From: Thiocystis minor | Lineage (GTDB): Bacteria; Pseudomonadota; Gammaproteobacteria; Chromatiales; Chromatiaceae | Length of the DNA stretch: 49,659 nt | Reading direction: 5' to 3' | Assembly (NCBI RefSeq): GCF_016653465.1 | Contig: NZ_NHSQ01000045.1 | Span: 1 to 49,659, forward strand | Shown: one piece after another, positions 6,801 through 14,564 of the stretch | How positions within the stretch are numbered: the first letter of the stretch is position 1 | Layout: every line of letters begins with the position of its first letter | Translations under genes and position numbers: made by a program | Notes under the pieces: model-generated | Database searches by the model: none | The model's input: only the letters and a program-made list of their open reading frames with translations | Told to the model about the DNA's origin: nothing

Positions 6801-8287
6801 TACCGCTCGGGACCATGCGCGGGCACGGTCCGCTCCCTGGCCCAGGTCCGCAGCGCCTGAATCTGGGTGTCCATGATGACCGACAGCGGCTGGGTGCTGG
6901 CCAGTTCGCCAAGCAGGGTCGCGGTCTCCAGCGTGCCATCGCGCGTCGTGTCCGCGTAGAGCGCGGAGACCACCGCCTGCTCGATGCCGGCGCCGGTGAA
7001 GCCCTCGCTCGCCTCGGCCAGGGCATGCAGGTCGAAGCGGTCGGGCTCCTGACCGCGCTGGCGCAGATGGATCGCGAAGATGTCGCGCCGAACCTCGGCG
7101 GTGGGCAGATCGACGAAGAAGAGTTCGTCGATGCGGCCCTTGCGGATGAGTTCGGGCGGCAACCGCGAGATGTCGTTGGCGGTGGCGACCAGAAACACCC
7201 GCGTGGCACGTTCCGCCATCCAGATCAGCAGCGTGCCGAGGATGCGCCGGCCCACTCCCTCGTCTTCCGAGCCGCTGGCGATGCCCTTTTCGATCTCGTC
7301 GATCCAGAGCACGCAGGGCGCCATGAGGTCGGCGGTGTCCAGCGCTCGGCGCAGATTCTTCTCGGTCTCGCCGATGTATTTGTCATAGAGCGCGCCGAAA
7401 TCGAGCCGCAGCAGCGGCACCCCGAAGCGTCCGGCGACGGCCTTGGCGGCGAGGCTCTTGCCGCCGCCCTGCACGCCCAGCAAGAGAATGCCGCGCGGAT
7501 GGTCGCGCTGGCGGGCGGGATCGAGGAAGGCGTCGCGGCGACGGTCGATCCACGCCTTGAGGTTGTCGAGGCCGGCGACCTCGGCGAAGGAACGGGTGTC
7601 ATGCTCGAAGCTGATGATCCCCTCGGGGCTGAGGAGTTCGTACTTGGCGCGCTTGACGGTCTGCACGTCATCCTGGGTGATGGCGCCGTCCTGGCGGATG
7701 GCGTTGCGGATGAGACGACGGGCATCGGATTCGGTGATGCCCAGCAGATTGTCGGTGAGCTGTTCGACGGCCTCGCGGCTGGCGCGTACCGGACGGTCCT
7801 GGACGGTCTCCTGCCAGCGCCTGGCCTCCTCGCGGATCAGCGTCTGGATGCGCTGACGATCGGGTAGCCGCAACGAAAAGCGCACGCTGAGATGACGCAG
7901 TTCAGGAGAAATCTCCAGTCCGTGGCTGACTAGGATGAGGGTGCGCGGCAGATTGGCGTAGCCCTGCGCGATTTCCTTCAACAGCCGGACGTGCAGGGGC
8001 TTGTCCAGATAGGGATGAAAATCGAGCAACAGATAGAGGCCGCGCTGATTGGTGAGCTTGATGTGACGCAGAGCCTCGCCGGGATTCGCGAGCGGCTGCT
8101 GGGCCGGGGCGTCGAACTCGATCCGCTGGAGTCCGTCGGTGACGGTCCAGCAGAACGCGGGCTCGGACAGGCGCATCGCCAGCCGGGCGAAGAGTTCGAT
8201 CACCCGCGGCTCCTCGATCGACTCGATCAGGACGATCGGCGTGTCGGAACGCAGCAGCAGTTCCAGGTCGTGAAGGTCCGGTGTCAT
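6797..8287 (-). CDS. Ycf46-like AAA+ ATPase
   Basis: 496-residue cytosolic AAA+ protein. The N-terminal half (1-215) is a degenerate ATPase-like domain typical of Ycf46 (IVLIESIEEPRVIELF, then YLLLDFHPYL). The C-terminal AAA module has Walker A GVQGGGKS, Walker B CVLWIDEIEKG, a sensor ATAND and the second-region-of-homology arginine in LIRKGRIDELFFVDLP. Ycf46 proteins are related to FtsH-type ATPases but lack the protease domain. In cyanobacteria they are linked to CO2 use, but a role here is not established. A strong AGGAGT ribosome-binding site precedes ATG 8287. It is divergent from leuA, with 258 bases between. Confidence 0.88.
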   Translation of the reverse strand: MTPDLHDLELLLRSDTPIVLIESIEEPRVIELFARLAMRLSEPAFCWTVTDGLQRIEFDAPAQQPLANPGEALRHIKLTNQRGLYLLLDFHPYLDKPLHVRLLKEIAQGYANLPRTLILVSHGLEISPELRHLSVRFSLRLPDRQRIQTLIREEARRWQETVQDRPVRASREAVEQLTDNLLGITESDARRLIRNAIRQDGAITQDDVQTVKRAKYELLSPEGIISFEHDTRSFAEVAGLDNLKAWIDRRRDAFLDPARQRDHPRGILLLGVQGGGKSLAAKAVAGRFGVPLLRLDFGALYDKYIGETEKNLRRALDTADLMAPCVLWIDEIEKGIASGSEDEGVGRRILGTLLIWMAERATRVFLVATANDISRLPPELIRKGRIDELFFVDLPTAEVRRDIFAIHLRQRGQEPDRFDLHALAEASEGFTGAGIEQAVVSALYADTTRDGTLETATLLGELASTQPLSVIMDTQIQALRTWARERTVPAHGPERY

Positions 8288-8545
8288 GCTGACTCCTGAT
8301 CTTTAAAGAGAACGGCTGTCCTCGACGGCGCCTCAGCCTTCGGACTCTGCATCGTCCTTGAGACTGTCGATCCGATCGCGAGTCTAGCCGCGACGGACCG
8401 GGACCGGCAACCGATCGAATCATTGCCGATCGAAGACTTGAATGGAACTTGACGCGCGGTTTCATCCCGCTCGATCATCCAGGATCGCCGTGCCGATCGC
8501 CTACAATCGACCGCTGCCACGTCACATCACCCAAGAGAGTTTTCC

Positions 8546-10096
8546 ATGACCGCGAAAGACCATCTGATCATCTTCGATACCACGTTGCGCGACGGCGAGC
8601 AAAGCCCCGGCGCCTCCATGACCCGCGACGAGAAGGTGCGGATCGCCAAGGCGCTGGAACGCCTGCGGGTGGATGTGATCGAGGCCGGTTTCCCGATCGC
8701 CAGTCCGGGCGATTTCGCGGCGGTCAAAGCCGTCGCCGAGGCGATCAAGGACAGCCGGGTGTGCGGTCTGGCGCGGGCGCTCGATGCCGACATCGATCGC
8801 GCGGGCGAGGCGCTGAAGGGCGCCAACGCGGGGCGCATCCATACCTTTATCGCGACGTCGCCCATTCATATGGAGAAGAAGCTGCGGATGTCGCCCGATC
8901 AGGTGCTCGAACAGGCGGTCTATGCGGTCAAGCGGGCGCGTAACTATACCGATGACGTGGAATTCTCGCCGGAGGATGCCGGGCGCTCCGAGATCGATTT
9001 CCTCTGCCGGGTGCTGGAGGCGGTGATCGCGGCGGGCGCCCGCACCGTCAATATCCCCGATACCGTCGGCTATAACATCCCGGATCAGTTCGGCAGCCTG
9101 ATCGCGACCCTGCGCGCGCGGGTGCCGAATGCCGATCAAGCCGTCTTTTCGGTCCATTGTCACAACGATCTGGGGCTCGCGGTCGCCAACTCGCTGGCGG
9201 CGGTGCGCAACGGCGCGCGTCAGGTCGAATGCACCATCAACGGGCTGGGCGAGCGTGCCGGCAACGCCGCGCTGGAAGAGATCGTGATGGCGGTGCGGAC
9301 CCGTCAGGATCTGTTCGACTGTCAGACCCAACTCGACACCACGCAAATCATGACCTGTTCGCGGCTGGTCTCGGGCATCACCGGCTTTCCGGTGCAGCCC
9401 AACAAGGCGGTGGTGGGCATCAACGCCTTCGCGCATGAGTCGGGTATCCATCAGGACGGCGTGCTCAAGAGCCGCGAGACCTACGAGATCATGCGCGCGC
9501 AGGATGTGGGCTGGAGCGAGAACCGCATGGTGCTGGGCAAGCACTCGGGCCGCAATGCCTTCCGCGCCCGCTTGGACGAACTGGGCGTGGCGCTGAACTC
9601 CGAGGAGGAACTCAACGCGGCCTTCTCGCGCTTCAAGGATCTGGCGGACAAGAAACACGAGATTTTCGACGAGGACTTGCAGGCATTGGTGACCGACGCG
9701 ACGCTGGAGACGGCGAACGAGCGGGTCAAGCTGGTGTCGCTGCGGGTCTGCTCCGAGACCGGCGAGACGCCGCATGCCGAGCTGGTGCTGACCTTCGACG
9801 GCATCGAAAAATCGGGCGCGGCCAGCGGCGGCGGGCCGGTGGATGCGACCTTCAAGGCGATCGAGACGATCGTTGACAGCGCCACCGTGCTGCGGCTCTA
9901 TTCGGTCAACGCCATCACCAGCGGGACCGACGCGCAGGGCGAGGTGACGGTGCGTCTGGAAAAGGGCGGGCGGATCGTCAACGGGCAAGGGGCCGATACC
10001 GACATCGTGATCGCCTCGGCCAAGGCGTACCTCAATGCCTGCAACAAGATCCTGCATCCGGCGCAACGCGCCCATCCGCAGATCGGCGATGTCTGA
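8546..10096 (+). CDS. leuA: 2-isopropylmalate synthase LeuA
   Basis: 516-residue enzyme condensing acetyl-CoA with 2-oxoisovalerate, the first committed step of leucine synthesis. The catalytic TIM barrel begins [18 protein letters not shown], whose R-D-G-E-Q motif binds metal and substrate. The [13 protein letters not shown] strand carries the metal ligands, and GLGERAGN and [10 protein letters not shown] follow. The C-terminal LeuA regulatory domain (about 390-510) gives leucine feedback. Full family length. Its TGA overlaps the next gene's ATG by one base (TGATG), implying co-translation with the uracil-DNA glycosylase gene. No leader-peptide attenuator was recognised upstream. Confidence 0.97.
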   Translation: MTAKDHLIIFDTTLRDGEQSPGASMTRDEKVRIAKALERLRVDVIEAGFPIASPGDFAAVKAVAEAIKDSRVCGLARALDADIDRAGEALKGANAGRIHTFIATSPIHMEKKLRMSPDQVLEQAVYAVKRARNYTDDVEFSPEDAGRSEIDFLCRVLEAVIAAGARTVNIPDTVGYNIPDQFGSLIATLRARVPNADQAVFSVHCHNDLGLAVANSLAAVRNGARQVECTINGLGERAGNAALEEIVMAVRTRQDLFDCQTQLDTTQIMTCSRLVSGITGFPVQPNKAVVGINAFAHESGIHQDGVLKSRETYEIMRAQDVGWSENRMVLGKHSGRNAFRARLDELGVALNSEEELNAAFSRFKDLADKKHEIFDEDLQALVTDATLETANERVKLVSLRVCSETGETPHAELVLTFDGIEKSGAASGGGPVDATFKAIETIVDSATVLRLYSVNAITSGTDAQGEVTVRLEKGGRIVNGQGADTDIVIASAKAYLNACNKILHPAQRAHPQIGDV

Positions 10097-11049
10097 TGGA
10101 CGAAGCGGTCCGACGAGGCTATCTGCGCGCACTGGGGGTGTCGGTCTGGGAGCCGCGCTTTGCTCCTGCGCCGGATTCCGATGAGGCGAAGCTGAGCGAT
10201 CCGACGCCACTACCTGACGCGGTGGCGAATCCGATCCAGACGTCCGATTCCAGATTGGCGCCGGGTGTCGGCGAGACGTTCGGCGGGGCGGATGTTCCGC
10301 CCGCCAGCGGGCGGAACATCCGCCCCCCACCGGACCGGGACGACCAGAGCTTGGCTCAAGAGTCCGATGACGAAGGCGCGATGTTCGAGGCGTATCAGTC
10401 ATGGGCGCAGATGGGCGCTGACCCGATGGACGAGGGTCTGGACGAGGAGAAGGCGGAGGATGTCGCCACCATGGATTGGGATCCACTCATGGCTGCCGTA
10501 GCGGCTTGCCGTGCCTGCGGTCTGTGCGAGACCCGCACCCAGACCGTCTTTGGGGTTGGCAATCGGAATGCGGATCTGCTAGTGATCGGCGAGGCGCCGG
10601 GCGCCGACGAGGATCGGCAGGGCGAGCCCTTCGTCGGTCGGGCGGGGCAACTGCTGACACCAATGCTGGGTGCGATCGGACTCTCCCGCGAGCAGGTCTA
10701 TATCACTAACGTGCTGAAGTGTCGCCCGCCGGGCAATCGCGATCCCAAGCCCGAGGAAATCCAGCGTTGCGAAGGCTATCTGCGACGCCAGGTAACCTTG
10801 ATCCGACCGCGCGTCATCCTGGCGGTGGGACGCATCGCGGCGCAGAGTTTGCTGCGAACGGATGAACCGGTCGGTCGTCTGCGCGGACGCTGGTTCGCGT
10901 TCGGGGAGGCGTCGATCCCATTGCGCGTGACCTACCATCCCGCCTACCTGCTGCGCTCGCCCGAGCAAAAGGCCAAGGCGTGGGAGGATCTGGTAGTGGT
11001 CAAGCGGCGGTTGAGTGAGTTGGCGAATCCGTCATCGGGTCGCGACTGA
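10096..11049 (+). CDS. Type-4 uracil-DNA glycosylase (Fe-S) with long N-terminal linker
   Basis: 317 residues. The catalytic part (about 130-315) has the family-4 signatures: cysteines C138, C141 and C144 in CRACGLC for the [4Fe-4S] cluster, motif [25 protein letters not shown]-like [13 protein letters not shown], and the HPAYLLRS motif near the end. It removes uracil from DNA in base-excision repair. About 125 N-terminal residues form an acidic, Pro-rich, low-complexity linker found variably in proteobacterial members. Residues 64-77 are encoded by a perfect 20-bp-arm palindrome (10285-10326), which looks like an in-frame inserted repeat. It starts within the stop codon of leuA. Confidence 0.92.
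   Translation: MDEAVRRGYLRALGVSVWEPRFAPAPDSDEAKLSDPTPLPDAVANPIQTSDSRLAPGVGETFGGADVPPASGRNIRPPPDRDDQSLAQESDDEGAMFEAYQSWAQMGADPMDEGLDEEKAEDVATMDWDPLMAAVAACRACGLCETRTQTVFGVGNRNADLLVIGEAPGADEDRQGEPFVGRAGQLLTPMLGAIGLSREQVYITNVLKCRPPGNRDPKPEEIQRCEGYLRRQVTLIRPRVILAVGRIAAQSLLRTDEPVGRLRGRWFAFGEASIPLRVTYHPAYLLRSPEQKAKAWEDLVVVKRRLSELANPSSGRD
10285..10326. repeat. Perfect palindrome (20-bp arms, 2-base loop) inside the glycosylase gene
   Basis: The left arm GGGGCGGATGTTCCGCCCGC (10285-10304) is the exact reverse complement of 10307-10326, with CA between. It lies in frame within the linker of the uracil-DNA glycosylase and would fold into a very stable mRNA hairpin. The perfection of both arms and the location in a non-conserved linker suggest an inserted REP-like element. 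Confidence 0.9.
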
Positions 11050-11341
11050 GTAGTTGTACGGATTTTTCCACCCGCGATTTTCGCTAACCTACCGCCTGAA
11101 TCACAGGGTTTATCTAAACTGACGGTCAGATCGCGATTGATCATGGGCACGGATATACCATGCGGAGGCTGGCGCGTGAATGAAGCCTGCGACAGTGATC
11201 GGCATTACCTTTTGAAAATCTAATTTCAATCGTGAAATATAATTTCATATTTAATTATTTTCTAATATAATTCTTTTCCGTGGTCAACCGAGAAAGTGAC
11301 CACATTTGCTGACAAAATCACAAATTATCGGAGAAATAGAG
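11050..11341. promoter_or_regulatory. AT-rich leader/promoter region of the sulfur globule gene
   Basis: Positions 11210-11280 drop sharply in GC. TATAAT occurs at 11238-11243 and 11266-11271, with a TTGAAA at 11212-11217, but no pair has ideal 17-base spacing. A perfect inverted repeat GTGGTCA (11280-11286) / TGACCAC (11297-11303) lies just before the gene and could be an operator or a 5' mRNA hairpin. CATGG/CCATG occurs near 11143-11163. No other gene is supported here. Confidence 0.45.
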
Positions 11342-11743
11342 ATGAAAAAGCTTGCTACTGCCGCTGCAATCGCCGCCCTTCTCGGTGTGTCCGCTTCCGC
11401 CTCCGCTTGGTGGGGCGGTCCTTGGGGTAACGACGGTTACCGCAATGGCGGCTGGGGCGATGGAGTCGGCGACATGTTCAGCGACATGTTCGGCGACGGC
11501 TATGGCGACTTCAACATGAACATGAGCGGCGGCGGCCGTGGTTATGGTCGTGGTCGCGGCTATGGTCGCGGCTATGGCGATTACTACGGTTCTGGCTACG
11601 GCTATCCCTACGGTGGTTATGGCTATCCGTATGGCGGCTATGGCGCTCCCTACTATGGCGGCGGCTATCCGTATGCCGTCCCTTACGGCGCACCGGTTGC
11701 TCCCGTAGCCCCGGCCGCTCCCGCTCAGCCCCAGTCCAAATAA
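11342..11743 (+). CDS. Sulfur globule protein (CV1/CV2-like), Gly/Tyr-rich, exported
   Basis: 133 residues from ATG 11342, preceded by GGAGAAA. The signal peptide ([20 protein letters not shown], then SA) ends at A-S-A before WWGGPWG. The mature chain is almost wholly Gly, Tyr, Pro and Asn/Asp, with tandem [10 protein letters not shown] and YPYGGYG repeats and a Pro/Ala tail. This matches the sulfur globule envelope proteins of purple sulfur bacteria, which coat periplasmic sulfur deposits formed during sulfide or thiosulfate oxidation. No cysteine is present, as in that family. A longer upstream frame exists, but the signal peptide fixes the start. It is monocistronic, with its own terminator. 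Other secreted Gly-rich proteins could look similar, so the call rests on the WWGGPWG start and the organism. Confidence 0.75.
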   Translation: MKKLATAAAIAALLGVSASASAWWGGPWGNDGYRNGGWGDGVGDMFSDMFGDGYGDFNMNMSGGGRGYGRGRGYGRGYGDYYGSGYGYPYGGYGYPYGGYGAPYYGGGYPYAVPYGAPVAPVAPAAPAQPQSK

Positions 11744-11763
11744 TCAACTAGACGGCTGAACGC

Positions 11764-11793
11764 AAAAAAGCCAGGCTTCGGCCTGGCTTTTTT
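11764..11793 (+). terminator. Strong bidirectional intrinsic terminator after the sulfur globule gene
   Basis: AAAAAA-GCCAGGC (11764-11776), tetraloop TTCG, GCCTGGC-TTTTTT (11781-11793). The stem is perfect with a UUCG loop and flanking A and T tracts, so it can stop transcription from either strand. Confidence 0.95.
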
Positions 11794-11826
11794 GTTCTTG
11801 ATTCGCAGCGTTCGTTGTGGACTCTG

Positions 11827-12035
11827 ATGATTGAGCCGCGCGCCAGTGCAGGACTGACGCAAGCGGAAGTAGCGTGGCGGATGGGCACGACACGGACGAC
11901 GATCGCTTGCTTGGAGGGCGGCGGGTGCGACCATCGACCCGCACGCTTGAACGGTTTGCCGAGGCGACTGGAACGCGTTTGAAAATCAGGTTCGAGCGAG
12001 ACGCACCGACATCTACCCCGCCAGAGATCTGCTAG
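11827..12035 (+). pseudogene. XRE-family HTH (antitoxin-like) remnant with frameshift
   Basis: The first frame reads MIEPRASAGLTQAEVAWRMG, then TTRTTIACLEGG, the helix-turn-helix of HigA/XRE-type antitoxins (usually ARAxxGLTQEEVARRMGTTQ ... LE). A shift at about 11920 into another frame continues RPSTRTLERFAEATGTRL with KIRFE, the standard end of such domains, to TAG 12033. The usual leader before IEARA is absent. So it is both truncated and frameshifted. No toxin partner was found on either side. Confidence 0.75.
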
Positions 12036-12142
12036 AATCCGCCCAACCGCTCCAGATCGGGCTGTCAGCCCAAACTCCAGAAAGACGCGTCGCTAAAACA
12101 CCAATGTGCTGATGGTTCTTTCAGCGTCATCCGGAGACCGAC

Positions 12143-13855
12143 ATGACTCCACCCAGGGCGCAACTCCCTAAATCCCCTACCGGTATCCAGGGACTCGACG
12201 AAATCACCGGCGGCGGCTTGCCCACCGGGCGACCGACGCTGGTCTGCGGCAGCGCGGGCTGCGGCAAGACGCTGCTGGCCATGGAGTTCCTGGTGCGCGG
12301 CGCGACTCAATACCACGAGCCGGGCGTCTTCATGACCTTCGAGGAGACCGGCGAGGAGTTGACGGCGAACGTCGCCTCGCTCGGTTTCGATCTCGACGAC
12401 CTGATCGCGCACGGCCAGTTGGCGCTGGATTTCGTGTTCATCGAGCGCAGCGAGATCGAGGAGACCGGAGAATTCGACCTGGAGGGTCTGTTCATCCGTC
12501 TCGGCTACGCCATCGATACCATCGGCGCCAAGCGCGTCGTGCTCGATACGGTGGAGTCGCTGTTCGCCGGCCTGCCCAATCCAATCATCCTGCGCGCCGA
12601 ACTGCGCCGCCTGTTTCGCTGGCTGAAGGACAAGGGCGTGACCGCCATCATCACCGGCGAGCGCGGCGATGGCCAGCTGACGCGCCAGGGTCTGGAAGAA
12701 TACGTTTCCGACTGCGTCATCGTGCTCGATCATCGCGTGAGCAACCTGATCTGCACGCGGCGGCTGCGCGTGGTCAAGTATCGCGGCTCGACCCACGGCA
12801 CCAACGAATATCCGTTTCTGATCGACGAAGACGGCATTTCGGTCCTGCCGATCACCTCGCTGGGTTTGCAGCAGGTCGTCTCCACCGAACAGGTCTCCAC
12901 CGGCATTCCCCGCCTCGACGCGATGCTGTCCGGCGCGGGCTATTATCGCGGCAGCAGCATCCTGGTTTCGGGGACCGCGGGGACGGGCAAGAGCAGTCTG
13001 GCCGGGCATTTTGCCGTCGCGGCCTGCCAGCGGGGCGAGCGCGTCCTCTATTTTGCCTTCGAGGAGTCCGCCAGCCAGATCATGCGCAATCTGCGCTCCA
13101 TTGGGATCGACCTGGAGCCCTGGGTGCGGCAGGGACTGCTCCAGTTCGAGGCGACCCGCCCCACCTTCGTGGGCTTGGAAATGCATCTGACGACCATGCA
13201 CAAACAGATCGCCGGATTCCATCCCGGAATCGTCATCGTGGATCCCTTGAACAGCTTCATCAACGCGGACAATGAGGCCGAGGTCAAGGCGATGCTGATG
13301 CGCCTGATGGATTTCCTGAAGATGCGTCAGATCACCGGATTCTTCACCAGTTTGACCTCGGATGCCAGCCAGCTCGATCACACCGACGCCGCCGTTTCAT
13401 CCCTCATCGACACCTGGCTGCTGCTGTTGGCCATTGACGCCGGCAGCGAGCGCAATCGGGCCCTGAGCATCCTCAAATCGCGTGGCATGGCGCACTCCAA
13501 CCAGACTCGCGAGTTTCTGATCACCGCGCAGGGCATCGAATTGCGCGATGTCTATACCGGTCCGGGTGGCGTGCTAACCGGCTCGGCGCGCGAGGCGCAA
13601 GCGGCGGCGGAAAAGGCGACGCGGTTGGGCGCCCAGCAGGAGATCGAGCGCACCCAACGCCTGCTGGAACGCCGACGCACGGCACTAGACGCGCAGATCG
13701 CCGCCCTGCGTGCTGAGTTCGACGCGCAGGAAATCGAGACCCTGGCCCAGATCGAGCGCGAGCAGGCGCGGGCCGGGCAACTGGCGCTGGAGCGCGTGGA
13801 CATGGCGTGGAGCCGCCGGGCCGATGCCCCGGAGGACACCGGAGGCCAGCCATGA
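12143..13855 (+). CDS. kaiC: KaiC-type RecA-like dual ATPase
   Basis: 570 residues with two KaiC domains. CI (about 10-245) has Walker [10 protein letters not shown] and the FEETGEE catalytic glutamates. CII (about 255-490) has Walker [16 protein letters not shown] and IVIVDPLNS. The region equivalent to the cyanobacterial phosphorylation pair (S-T) reads AVSSLIDTW, so a Ser-Ser pair is likely. A C-terminal coiled-coil-like tail (about 490-565) rich in Ala, Glu and Arg replaces the KaiA-binding tail. KaiC homologues act as ATP-driven timers or stress regulators. An RBS, CGGAGA, lies before ATG 12143. Its last codons overlap the first kaiB (ATGA), so the two are translationally coupled. Confidence 0.93.
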   Translation: MTPPRAQLPKSPTGIQGLDEITGGGLPTGRPTLVCGSAGCGKTLLAMEFLVRGATQYHEPGVFMTFEETGEELTANVASLGFDLDDLIAHGQLALDFVFIERSEIEETGEFDLEGLFIRLGYAIDTIGAKRVVLDTVESLFAGLPNPIILRAELRRLFRWLKDKGVTAIITGERGDGQLTRQGLEEYVSDCVIVLDHRVSNLICTRRLRVVKYRGSTHGTNEYPFLIDEDGISVLPITSLGLQQVVSTEQVSTGIPRLDAMLSGAGYYRGSSILVSGTAGTGKSSLAGHFAVAACQRGERVLYFAFEESASQIMRNLRSIGIDLEPWVRQGLLQFEATRPTFVGLEMHLTTMHKQIAGFHPGIVIVDPLNSFINADNEAEVKAMLMRLMDFLKMRQITGFFTSLTSDASQLDHTDAAVSSLIDTWLLLLAIDAGSERNRALSILKSRGMAHSNQTREFLITAQGIELRDVYTGPGGVLTGSAREAQAAAEKATRLGAQQEIERTQRLLERRRTALDAQIAALRAEFDAQEIETLAQIEREQARAGQLALERVDMAWSRRADAPEDTGGQP

Positions 13856-14193
13856 CCACGCCCCCCACGACGCCTGAATCGCCACCGGTCGGGGCTGAAC
13901 CGGATACCTGGACCCTGCGGCTCTATGTAGCCGGACAGACGCCAAAATCCCTCCTCGCCTTTGCCAACCTCAAGCGCATTTGCGAGGAACACCTGGCCGG
14001 GCGCTACCACATCGAGGTGATCGACCTGATGCAACATCCCCAACTGGCGCGCGGCGACCAGATCCTGGCGATCCCGACCCTGGTGCGCTGCCTCCCCGCG
14101 CCGGTGCGCAAAATCATCGGCGACCTGTCGAATACCGAGCGCGTGTTGGTTGGATTGGATCTGCGCTCGCGCGTCGAATCCAAGCCGTCCTGA
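13852..14193 (+). CDS. kaiB: KaiB-family protein, first copy
   Basis: 113 residues; ATG overlaps the kaiC stop (ATGA) and is preceded by GGAGG. After a Pro-rich N-terminal tail of about 20 residues comes the KaiB thioredoxin-like core: [20 protein letters not shown], then [39 protein letters not shown], and [20 protein letters not shown]. KaiB binds phosphorylated KaiC after switching fold. The downstream kaiB copy lies eleven bases after the stop. Similarity between the two copies is high over the core, pointing to tandem duplication. No kaiA is present, as is usual outside cyanobacteria. Confidence 0.93.
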   Translation: MTTPPTTPESPPVGAEPDTWTLRLYVAGQTPKSLLAFANLKRICEEHLAGRYHIEVIDLMQHPQLARGDQILAIPTLVRCLPAPVRKIIGDLSNTERVLVGLDLRSRVESKPS

Positions 14194-14204
14194 GGATCGC
14201 CGCC

Positions 14205-14546
14205 ATGTCAACCGAACAGCCCTCCGATGTGCCCCCGGTCATGGAGCCGGCCCCGGTCAGCCCGCCACCGGAAGACTTTCTCCTGCGACTCTACGTGACC
14301 GGCGTGACGCCGCGCTCGGCCCGCGCCATCGCCAACATCAAGCAGATCTGCGAGGAGCACCTGGAAGGGCATTACGCGCTGGAGGTGGTCGATCTCTACC
14401 AGCAGCCCCAACTTGGGCGGGGCGAGCAGATCATCGCCGCGCCCACTCTCATCAAGGAACTCCCGCTCCCCTTGCGGCGGATCATCGGCGATCTGTCGAG
14501 CACCGAGCGCGTCCTGGTCGGGCTGGACTTGCGTCGGAAGGACTAG
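14205..14546 (+). CDS. kaiB: KaiB-family protein, second copy
   Basis: 113 residues, the same length as the preceding copy. A Pro-rich N-terminus (MSTEQPSDVPPVMEPAPVSP) leads into DFLLRLYVTGVTPRSARAIA, KQICEEHLEGHYALEVVDLY, QQPQLGRGEQIIAAPTLIKE and the closing [17 protein letters not shown]. The start at 14205 follows GAGGATCGCCGCC; an upstream in-frame extension exists, but it overlaps the first kaiB in another frame and lacks KaiB character. Differences between copies concentrate in the N-tail and the second half of the core, so the paralogues may bind KaiC differently. The diguanylate cyclase/phosphodiesterase gene starts 18 bases downstream. Confidence 0.92.
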   Translation: MSTEQPSDVPPVMEPAPVSPPPEDFLLRLYVTGVTPRSARAIANIKQICEEHLEGHYALEVVDLYQQPQLGRGEQIIAAPTLIKELPLPLRRIIGDLSSTERVLVGLDLRRKD

Positions 14547-14564
14547 GTCAAGCAATCGCTCCCC

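Noticed and set aside
8522-10486. 654-residue open frame on the minus strand opposite leuA and the glycosylase gene
   Set aside because: It lies antisense to clear leuA and has the His/Arg/Gln-rich composition of a GC-driven shadow frame; no domain was recognised.
12065-13381. 438-residue minus-strand frame opposite kaiC
   Set aside because: Its composition mirrors kaiC codons; no start signal or known motif.
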